Shown in pieces: positions 46,127-57,300 of a stretch of DNA of 64,000 nucleotides. The notes under the pieces were generated by a model, which was not told the DNA's origin, did no database searches, and saw only the letters and a list, made by a program, of their open reading frames with translations. The stretch is taken from positions 280,709,803-280,773,802 of the forward strand of contig NC_073745.1 in assembly GCF_029784135.1 (NCBI RefSeq), written 5' to 3'. Numbering within the stretch: the first letter of the stretch is position 1; each line of letters starts with the position of its first letter. A program made the translations under genes and the position numbers. Source of the stretch: Toxorhynchites rutilus septentrionalis (Eukaryota; Arthropoda; Insecta; Diptera; Culicidae).

Positions 46127-46900
46127 TCAGTGACGGGGTAGTACAAAAAAAAAAGAGGAACTTCGGAAACGTCGTGGTGATTTGTTCCAGATGTTCAGAG
46201 CTTGACTGTTCCAGAAGTTTAAAGTTATTGCCTCGTAGCATATCGAATAAGACGGAGGGGCGCTGCATATTGACCCGTTTGCTGGATAGCCCCCAAGGCG
46301 ATAAATTGTCAGAGTATGGAGAAAGATCGACAGGATCATTCCATGGAAGTTGAAGTAGTGCAAACCGTATGAACTTCCTCGGTATGCGTTCAATTATGAT
46401 TATCTGTGATGTGTAATACAGGCACCAGACAAAAGTAGCATACTGCAGGATACTGAGCACTAAACAACAGCAGATCGTCTTCAATCTATGAAATAGGAAG
46501 CGTGCTGACGTATGAATCCAAGAGCAGAGCAAATTCTGGCGGACGAGATTTCTACGTGTTCGTTGAGCCTGAGTTTAGTGTCAAAGGTCTCTCCCAGATC
46601 TTGAATTTACTCAACGCGATAAGCGAATATACTTCCTTGAAATATTCGTGGTAAGCAAAGCTGTAACGGCGAAAGAAGGAGGTAATCTTGCACTTGTTAC
46701 TGTTAACATGCAAAAATTATTACTACACAATTTCGATACAGTGTTCATATATTTTTGTAAGATGATTTGATAGGGAGGTAATGCTCCGATAGAGTTTCTG
46801 GATTTTATTTCCATCATCCACATAAAATTTTGAGAAAAATGCATTTGGTATCCTTCCAAATGAAAGAGCATCTCTGACTTTTGTACACATAAAACTCTCC
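46127..46900 (-). pseudogene. Reverse transcriptase relic (Jockey-type non-LTR)
   Basis: On the minus strand, from high to low coordinates: FYVDD (catalytic block, V in place of A), VNSNKCKITSFF, IQDLGETFDTKLRLNEHV, CSALGFI and ILQYATFVWCLYYTSQI, RKFIRFALLQLPWNDPVDLS and further C-terminal sequence to about 46130. The blocks lie in three frames with several stops. The order and spacing match the element at 39740 (FYADD ... SKCSIISF ... VRDLGVILD ... VRYALRSLPWIDP). Confidence 0.75.
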
Positions 46901-47999
46901 AAACTAAAGTCCATAATAAGTTAGGTAAGTTGGATATCCTCTCATGGGATTCCGAATATCTTCCGTGCCCGATGATACAGTATAAATCTGCTTTACGTTT
47001 TATATTCAATAGTTACGCTGACCCGTTCCGTTCCGTTTGAACGAGACAGTACCGTTTTTTCGAAAATTTTTGAATGTACCGTCGTTTTGTCAATTTTTAC
47101 CGAATTTTCAATGTGTAGAAAAAATATGTATTCAATTGATTTATTTTCGACAAACTCTTCATGAATAAACATCTTCCTCATGCAATCGAGTGTTTGACAA
47201 TCGATATTGAGAGCTGCGCCGTGAATGTTTATAAATATTTTCATATCCATGCGGTTCTTCTAGAACCTGGATAGATTTAGTGATTTCGCCAGTGAACATT
47301 ATGCGAAATTGCTCGAGCATGGTAACAAACTATTTCATTCTGTAGCATCTTCTATTCTTTGAAATTTCGACGGAAAGATTTATTTGAATTCATCAACATA
47401 AAAGAAGTATTTATATAATTTCTTGAAAGAAAGGCTGTGTTTTAAGTGTAACCATAATTAACAATACGGTCCATAGGTTTCATTCAATCGATAAAACACA
47501 TGAAAAAATATGACTTTGTTTTTTTTGGCTTTCGTGTCCCGTTTTCAATTCTGAACTATTTGGTCAACAAGGTTTTAAATTGGATAATATATGGCGAAGT
47601 GACAGTTGACCAAAATTTAGCCTATCCTTTTTTTTTGAAAACCCGTTGTACGAACATAAAATTAAGTTTTATTCTCATTTCAAAGAAGCCTCGTTAACTA
47701 GGTATAACAATGTGTGCTATATTCATAATTGTTATGAGAATTTGATACAAATTATACGCTTTAAATTATTCATAGCCCTTGTGTCCCACCAACAAATCAA
47801 TATATTGTCTTTTTTGTCCACCACAGATGTTTCCTTTCCCATTATGGCAACGGTATCGAATTGCGTCCTCGCTGGTTGTGTTCGTGTGTTGCCTCCAATG
47901 TTTATCCATGTTTCCTCACACCACATTGTCCGTACGCCTCGTCGAACGCTCGGTTACACCCAGCCCAGGTACACAGTCAGCGCTAAGCGGAGTCGCTGG
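46901..47999. other. Upstream flank of gene C; no gene recognised
   Basis: The minus-strand ORF 46993-47250 has no identifiable domain. Composition becomes more balanced after about 47820, approaching the gene C promoter. Confidence 0.35.
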
Positions 48000-48213
48000 C
48001 GGCCGAAATCAGTCGCAATCGAGCGATCAAACGCGTCACGGTGATCATACTTTCTTCGCATGTGTGAGCGCTACAAACAAGACCTAGAGCAACAATATCA
48101 AAACACAGAAATTTGAGCAGCGAAATCCGGTCGGCAGGTTTTCGGTTTGTGCGGTTCTCGGTTATTTCGATCCGTTCGGTTTGATTGGCAGCTTGGGTAA
48201 TCTATCTTCCCCA
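48000..48213 (+). promoter_or_regulatory. Likely promoter and 5' UTR of gene C
   Basis: An initiator match TCAGTC lies at 48009-48014, and a downstream CACGGTG near +28 could act as a DPE-like element. There is no TATA box. The ATG follows about 200 bases later. This is a motif-based guess. Confidence 0.3.
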
Positions 48214-48379
48214 ATGGATATGTCGGAAGCGGTTGTCATGAATCGCGTTTTTCGATACTTTATGAAGTTCCACGGGTACTTCATAGCGTTCCTTACCATC
48301 TTCTTCACATCGGTGGTCATCGTGACCTCATTTACGGGCCGCAGTTTGCACGAGGAACCGTTCATAATCGAGGAGGAAT
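48214..48379 (+). CDS. Gene C exon 1
   Basis: Encodes the N-terminus, TM1 and the acidic loop. Donor GAAT|GTGAGT, phase 1. Confidence 0.84.
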
Positions 48380-51300
48380 GTGAGTGATCAGCAAGTGGTA
48401 TCTGTGCCGAAAATGGCCGTTGTGTTATTTACCCATGGCTTCATGCATAGCCAGGGAGTGCGATTTAAGTGTGGCTAAAGTTTACTGAGTTTGTTTTTTT
48501 TTCTTCGTATTGTTCCGCTATCTGTATTCGTTGCAGATGAGCCAGTGCACAAATATCCAGTTTTAATCCAGGTAGAATCGGCACTATGGCTGTGCGCATC
48601 GGTGATATTAGCGATCGGGGTGTACAAGGTAAGAGACTTTAACTGAACGAGACGAGCACTTGATAGATATTCGTTAAAGTGAAATCATTATTGCTCAGAA
48701 CGTTCGCGGGTAATCGCTGATTTGAAATAGAATCTGATTAGAATCGGATTAGAACCTGATTAGAATTAAAGGAAGTGCGCTCCTAGCATGTCCCGCCTCG
48801 AAATGCAAACAATGCGATTCAAATCCGAATTCTTCTCCAAGTTCTCATTCGATTCGATCGCTTTTCATACGGTTCATGCGAATCGATTACTATCTCGCAA
48901 GTTATAAATTAAAATTGGTGTCATAACAACATTTGTAGGAGATTTGTAAAGATGTTTTGCGCTTGCGATAAATTCCACTTCTACATTTCGAACATGGCTT
49001 GCGTACTACATCAAATGGGAAAAAAGAAAGATGCCAAGCAATAGAGTGATTGATTTCACTAACGTTTCGGGTTATAAGTTTGTTGCTGAAAGCTTGATAA
49101 ACGCATGGTGTGAAAGCCGCGTTGGTCTGAAAAAAAGTCTTGAACAGTCTCAAGAATCAGGTAGTGATATACGTGTTTCAAAAATGATCGTTTCGACATC
49201 GAATACAGAAAGTACCCTGGACGGGCTAAAAAGATTGGAGACGGTGAATTGGAGGCGCACTTCGATCAAGTCTGATCTCAAGAACAACGTATCAGCTTGC
49301 AATATTACTAGACGCGACTCTGGCAGCAATTTACATGCGTCCAAAAGCATCGATGCATGTATATAATTCTACTTGATAGTGGTATGTTAGACCTGTCAAC
49401 AGTCAAACCTTTTTTTTTGTACAATCCCTCTTTGTGTTATTGCGATGTTTTTGGGCGGTTTAATGAGTTTTACGATTTGGGAAGGGACATTCTGCTGTTC
49501 GTTTTAAAATTTTAATCTAACACCCAAAATAAATGTTTAGCATATTTCACATGATTCTCATGCATTACATTAAATGAGCTTAAAAGTTTCATCAAATGTG
49601 CCATCCACCCAAACTGGTATGGTATTTTCTCAAGCGAGAGGTGAGCTTTTGTATAAAATATTTTTTGTAAAATATAAGAGAGCAAAATAATAGAAGCCTT
49701 GCAAGTTAAAATTGTAACGGGAGGAAGGATATCTAGACAAGGTAGCGATACAACCTTCACTTAAGCGCCAGGCAAGAATATGTTCTTGCCGTGAAAGAGC
49801 GAGATTTATCTCTACAGTTTCCCGTGCCCGACCGTGAGACCTCAGGGCGAGTTTCTGCCAACGATCTTCAACCCAAAATTAAATTGTCTTGGCGCTCACC
49901 AAGGAAGAGAATTTATCAAACAAATGTGTTCCAAAAATTGAACGATGGAAGGGTTTCTTTTGTAGGTTTGCCATTCCAGAGCCTATGCTAATCGTACCGA
50001 AATCGATAAACTGAAGGGCCTCTCTACAGCCAACAACACTACCAACTAATTTTTCAATGGAAATATAATGTAAAATTGTAACTCTGTTTAATTCAAATTT
50101 ATCCCCATTTACAAAATTCTTTCTTAAATCTATTACTTGTAAGTTTTTTCGGATCCCCCGGTGATCGAGAACAAGTGCACTTGCTGATATGTGGAGTGGT
50201 GTTTTCGCTAGGAAGGAAGGAAGGTATTGAATTAGAGAGACCTTAAACTCTGAGAGTTCATTCGTCTCTTTTCGCTAGGTGGTAACGCGCGTAATTGTGT
50301 ATGCGCCTTCACCGGGTTGTCGTGTGATTTCTCCGGGCTTATCGTGTGCGACACACAGGGCTTATCAGGGTGCCGAAAGTCGAACCGATCAAAGTATCTG
50401 GTTTTAACAATCTCCCAGATTGGCATCTTCGCTTGAAGGAAATCTTTTTTTTTGCTCACACCACAATTCAATATATATTTTTTAATATTTCAAAATTTTC
50501 GACTGAGGTTATTTTTTTAATCTAATGAAACGATCTATATAGCCACTTCCTTTTGTATGAATTCCTATTGTTTTTCACTAACTCAAATACGTAGATTCGT
50601 TCTCTCAACCGGTTGAACTGAAAGAGGCCATTTAATCCTTGCAGATCATATTTGAACCATGGCAATCGGCACGAGAATCCCTTTCGTCAGCGATCATACA
50701 GACAACCGCATTTGTATTTAAATTGCTGACAAAAAAACCTTATGGCGTCTTTTGGTACGACGGAATAGAGACCGCGATACCTCGTAAAAGTTGTATCGAA
50801 GTTTTAGTGTTATTTTACGGGTATGAATTTTTAACCGTTTTTAAGGTGAACGTGTAACATCCTTACAAAGGCCATTGAAAACGAAAACAAAAAATAATAG
50901 ACACTTCGCAAATAAGCACGTATCATAGGTTTCACGTTGAAATAGTCTCCATACAATCCAATTCAATTTTATAGTAGGGTAGAAGTACCTACATCGCAAT
51001 AGTACCCAATATGGTAATACGAGTGAGTTTTTTATTGGTTTAGAAAACATATCTTATTTTTAACAGCTCTAATATGGTTCTTAAACATCAGAAAACTGTT
51101 GTATCCTATTATGGTTGTAGGAAATCGCTGCAAAACTGAAAAGCAGAGCTTCTAGGTTCCTATTATGGTGGTACGTTGTTATGTTATGGTTGTTATGCTA
51201 TTATGGTTGTACCTCACGTTTTCAAGCTGTGCATTTGCATATCGCAGGGCGCTTTTGTACGCTCGATAGTATTGTGAAATAGCACTATGCGTGTCCGACC

Positions 51301-54300
51301 GAACATATTTGTCTGATCCACTCTGTTGAAAATTAAATCTTTGGTGAATGGATTAATATCCTTTGTTCAGTTCCTGAAGAGAAGGGAAAACTGCATCACA
51401 ACCTTCACGCCTTTGTGATTCTCCTGTCAGCTAGCAGAAAGGCGTAGCAACAAAGAGCAGGCAGTTATTTCCCAACCGGGGATCACTCAACAACAGAGAT
51501 GAAACGGTTATTCGGTAACTCGGTATCCTGCCTATCCGGCCAATATTTGGTACCTGACCGGATATCGGATATTAGAAAAAAAAATATAATTTCTCATTAA
51601 CAGAAGATAAATCATAACCGAAACTTGCAATGCTTGTTAACTCTTTTTCGAATTGTAGTTTATTAAGTGTACCCTCTCTCAGATTATCACCCCTGAAGTT
51701 CTTAGTTTTTTAATCTTGAATACAAATAATTGGTTGATGTTCAAAACAACAGAAAAAATTAAGCGAAAAAGGGAAGTTTTTCATTCTATCGAATCTTTTT
51801 CCTGAAGTAAAATGACCAACAGGAGCCTTCTTGGGATCAAATGAATGCTGAATGATACGGATAATTGGATTTAATATTGTCTTGGATAATAAAACACTGT
51901 TGATCTACAAAATCTCTAAAAAACAGAAAAAAATCGATTTTTTTTCTTTCCAATATTGTTATTCTCTACACCTACACATAAAAAGATAAAAACATTCAAA
52001 GTATTACATCTCAAAACTCAAAATATAGCAAATTATGTATATTCCATCTTCATGCGTTGGTTTTAATGAAGTTACAGCATTTCTAAAATCACTCAAAAAT
52101 TTCGACTTCGCGCTCCTTTTCCATAATTTTCCGTCGAGTGTAGAATTAACGGCAAAGTATTGCATACTAGGCATAAAATTCATAGGCATAGTTTTATTTA
52201 AAAATTATTATTGAATTTTACTTGAATCCTATTAACACTTTTTCCATGTGACTCCCACTTTTGCCATAATAGGTACACTTATTACGAAACTATAGGAACA
52301 CTATTACCATATTGGATACATGGAGGTGACATTTTCAAACATGGTTTTTTACACAATTTAGTCGATTAATCATCGAAATATCAGTGAGAATCTTCAAGAA
52401 CAGAGTTCAAACTGCTAGAAAAAGTATACTTTTGTACTTAATATTGAACTAAAATAGAGTGTTTATTCGCAAATAACTGTAAGTTGGTGACATATCTCCT
52501 CCATAATCGGTACACTCACCCTAGTGTGATATTCTCGTTCATTGAAACGACAGCACAGTCTTATAACCCAGTCGGCATATCTCCTCCATAATCGGTACAC
52601 TCACCCTAGTGTGATATTCTCGTTCATTGAAACGACAGCACAGTCTTATAACCCAGTCGGCCTTGCTTCAATCTTTGCTTGACATCGTTTGGGGCTTTTT
52701 GAGAACAATTCCAAGTTGACAATCAGCCTGAGAGAATTAGAAATCTGCTCCATACACCCAAACATTTTAACACACTTACAAACAGGTGCTTTTATTTGTC
52801 ACCATTTTTCGTTATCACATCCACGTTTTCTTACTAAGCGCTGTTCATGGGTCCAATCGCAGAATTATGCATTGACTCATCTTCTAATCTACCCTTTAAA
52901 ATTACCTTTTACTATAAAATTCCTAGTACTTCTACCAAAACTCGACATTATAATATCAGCTTATTTTCAAACATAATTCTCGTTCAAGATTTTTCAATCA
53001 CTTGCAAATAACATGTTTCTCCGTTACGTTACATGCCAAATTTGGTTATATTTGCTTGATTAATTCTCGAGTAATGCAGAAATTTGTGTTTCATTTATAT
53101 GGCAACCCCCTCTTAGAGAGGGGTGTGGAGTGTCTCACTACCGTAAAAACATTTATTGCACCCTAAAACCTCCACACGCCAAATTTGGTTTTATTTGCTT
53201 GATGAATTCTCGAGTAATGCAGAAATTTGTGTTTCATTTGTATGGCAGCCCCCCTTAAAGAGGGGGGAGGGGGGGGGGTGGAGTGTCTGACCACCACAGA
53301 ATTATTTATTGCAACCTTCAGCCTCCATATGCCTAATTTGGTTTCATTTGCTTCATTAATTCTCGAGTAATGCAGAAATTTGTGCTTCATTTGTATAGCA
53401 GCCCCCCCTCCCTACGAGAAAGAGAGGGGTATCTAACCACCATAGAAACATTTATTGCACCCTAAAGTTTCCATATGCCTAATTTGGTTTAATTTGCTTG
53501 ATTAATTTTCGAGTAATGCAAAAACTTGTGTTTCATTCGTATGGCAGCCCTCCCTAAGAGAGGGGGAGGGGTATCTAACCACCATAGAACCATTTATTGC
53601 ACCCTTTAACCTCCACACGGCAAATTTCGTTTCATTTGCTTGATTAATTCTCGATAAATATAGAAATTTGTGTTTCATTTGTATGGCGGTACCTCCCCTC
53701 CCCCTCCTTAAAGAGGGGTCTCAAACTGACAAGAAAACTTTCCCCGGTTCCAAAAACCCCTACATACCAATTTTCATGTCGATCGGCTCAGTAGTTTCCG
53801 AGTCCATAATAATCAGACAGACAGAAAGACAGACAGAAAGACAGACAGACAGACATCACTCCATTTTTATATATATATTGGGTTGGGGGAAAAAAATGTC
53901 GTATATTGTCAATATATGGCAACACTTAAACATATCTTGTGTTGTACTTATCGCATCGGATCATACTATACGGCTATTTAAAGACGACAATCTGTGCTAC
54001 AAGTGTCGTTTTGACAGTGTTGTGATTCTCCTTTTCAGTCTCAAGTTATAGCTCGTCAAAGATGGAGTCCACCAAGAAATTCGTCATATTTTACGTTTTT
54101 ACTACCTGCGAGGTAAAACTGCAACGAAGGCGACCGAAAAAATTCGTGTAGTTCATGGACCCGATACTGTAACGATTCGCACAGCACAGCGTTGGTTTGA
54201 TCGAGTTCGTTCTGGTGTAGTGGCTGTCGAAGATACACCCCGTACTGGTAGGCCAATCGTCGCGGAAACCGATAAAATCGTCGAAATCATCCAATAAGAC

Positions 54301-57300
54301 CGGCATGTGAGCACTCGCTCGATTGGCCAGGAACTGGGTATAGACCATAAAACCGTTTGGAACCATTTGCAGAAGATTGGATTCCAAAAAAAGCTGGATG
54401 TATGGGTGTACGAGTACGAGTTGATGCAAAAAAAAAACATTTAGACCGAATCAACACCTGCGAAGCAATGCTGAAACGGAACGAACTCGACTCATTTTTG
54501 AAGAAGATGGTGACTTGTGATGAAAAGTGGATCACGTATGACAACCTAACGCTAAAAAAGTCGTGGTCGAAGCGCGGTGAGCCGGCCCAAACCATCGCCA
54601 AGCCCGGATTGACGGCTAGGAAGGTTTTGCTGTGTGTTTGGTGGGATTGGAAGGGAATCATCCACTATGAGCTGCTCAAATATGGCCAGACCCTCAACTC
54701 GGTTCTCTACTGTGAGCAGCTTGACCGTTTGAAGTAGGCGATTGACCAGAAGCGGCCAGAAATGATCAATAGGAATGGTGTTGTTTTCCACAGGACAACG
54801 CTCGGCCTCACACATCTTTGATGACCCGCCAGAAGCTACGGGAGCTCGGATGGGATGTCCTATTGCACCCACCGTTTAGTTCGGACCTGGCTCCAAGTGA
54901 TTATCATCTCTTCTGATCCACGCAAGAGGCCAACTTGGTGATACTAAGTTGGCCTCAAAAGAGGCTTGCGAAAACTGTCTGTCTGAGTTTTTTTGCAAAT
55001 AAGGAGAGGGGTTGGGGGTTAATAGGGGGGGGGGGGGGGGTATAATGAAGTTGCCTTCTAAACGGCAACAAGTTTGCGAACAAAACGGCACATATTTGAC
55101 TTAAATTGGGTAATTTTAAGTATGTTAAATAAAGCGTCAAATTTCAATCAGAAATACGATACCTCTTTTTCCCCAACCCTTTATAAATTTGGCGCTTTAA
55201 CACAATTAAAGACATATTTACTGCCAAGGATGATGCCTTATCTGCCGACGCTAGTTTGGATGTAGAATCTAAGGAAATGACCTCACGCTTCGTCATGTTT
55301 CTGCTCTTATTCATTTCCAAGGATTTTGTCTAAAAATAAAAATAAAGTCCTAAAAAAATATATTTGAAACATTAATTCTTTCGTTAGAGACGAAATAGAT
55401 GCAGACTGAATATGATCTCATTGGGAAGGGTTTATCTTTGTGCACCTTTCATTTGATCTCATTTTATTTTGAGGAAGTTGAGGAAGGTCTGATGTATCAG
55501 CATTAATTTGTGTTTGATCATATGTTTAATAGAGACGACGATTGTTAGGACCTTAACTGAGTTTCTTCTAGAAAATAATGATGTTAACAGTTCTTCAAGT
55601 TCTTTTGATATTTTCTCGATAATATTCAGTCAACGCCAAAAAAATGTGCGTCAAACTTTTTGTTTTTGTTCGAGGAAAAATGAAATGTGATAAATTATTT
55701 TTCGACATGTTTCGACTTCGATTTGAAAAAAGAGGATAAAACAAGTCTATCGATCATTTTAAGAAGGTTATGGTAATCAAACTCAATCATATACAACATG
55801 TAGAGGTATGGTATAGACAACTCAACAGTGATACAGTAAACATCCACTAACTGGGCGAAAAGGGAAGACCAGTTATCGACATTCGCGTTATAACTGCTCC
55901 GGCATGTTCAACGTCAAATAAAATCGAGGGGAACTTCAATGAATTGTTTGATTTGCGTTGTTCATATAATTGGATAAACAAAAGGATTCCAATGGAAGAT
56001 TCGCATTGAGTGCGACAACAGGTATGAAATATAATTTGAGAAATTTTTTTCTGTAGTTTAATCACTGTTTTTGTCATGCGAAAATAATGTCAATTTTCAT
56101 AACATTCCAAATTACATTCGAATGCCCCTCACAGGAAATCTTCCATTTGAATATGGCGTCGATTGTTTACGAAATTCTGTTTTTCAACTGGTCCAAGGAC
56201 CAGTTAACGTTCGCCCAGTTAAACAGCAGACCAGGTCAACCAGGACCAGTTAGCGAACGATTACTATACTCAGTAATACTATACTTTATTGCACTCAGGA
56301 CAACCGAAAAATTCGAAGACGATGAATTGCATGAAAACTCAACTCGATTGTTGGTAGAACTCAAAAAAAGAGTTCCTCTAACAACTGTTTTCAAACATTC
56401 AAATGTCATGAAAAACATAAAAAAAAGTCATGTGGTATGAATTTTCTGAAAGTGTCATACACAACCTTTTCAATATAACGGCAAAACTAATTTTCTGTGG
56501 AGTACTGTAACTGTCAATGGAAAGTGAATCTACTGCAACATTCCCCAACGCAAGAAATCATGGTAAACACAGAGTAACCATTAAATCCGCAGCGGAGACG
56601 GAGCATCTTCAGTCATTAATAAGGTTAGTAATTATCATACGATTAATGAAATCAGGAAGGGGCTGCTGATATCGAACGAAATTGCCACCAATTAAACAAA
56701 CTAAATAATGAGCTGTTGAAAAGAAGACCAATGGGCATAACAAGTGTAAATTCACGTTACGATGACACTCGGTCACACACTGGAACACCATTAACGAATC
56801 CTTGACACAGCATGAATGGAAAACTATTTTTCACCTAGCGTATTTATCAGACATATCGTCTTATGATTACCACTTACTGATCAGAGTGTCGTAGTGATTC
56901 TCACATTGATTATCTCTTTAACAGACCTGTAAGCGGCTACATTTGGCTCAATTACATTTGACTCAGTTGAGTTGCTACATATTTTCAGAATATTTTACAT
57001 AGTAGAATCTGCAAAATTAGAGGTCTGTGACCGAGGGAAAAAACAATTGGAATTACCGTTTCATTGCATTTCACTAGATAAGGCCGAAATAGTTAAGCGG
57101 AAAAATACTGTTAGTAAACCAAAGAAGTACACCAGAAACTCCATCGCATCTTTTTACCATCAGAGAATGTGCAGTTCTTTTACGTGACAACGTCATATTC
57201 GACTGATTTTCACTTTTGAACAAATTTGAGAAATTTACTAAACAGCCCTTCACGGTACAAAACAGCCACATATTCATTTGTACTAGTATTTGGTTTAAAA

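Noticed and set aside
49031..49366. Plus-strand ORF of 111 codons in intron 2 of gene C
   Set aside because: Ser/Lys-rich, no recognisable domain, no splice signals of matching phase. Could not be supported as an exon.
53038..53720. CRISPR-like regular array
   Set aside because: Units are about 145 bp and similar throughout, with no short direct repeats separating unique spacers. It is a eukaryotic tandem repeat.
54287..54872. Long minus-strand ORFs over the mariner
   Set aside because: Antisense to the transposase and explained by its codon pattern.
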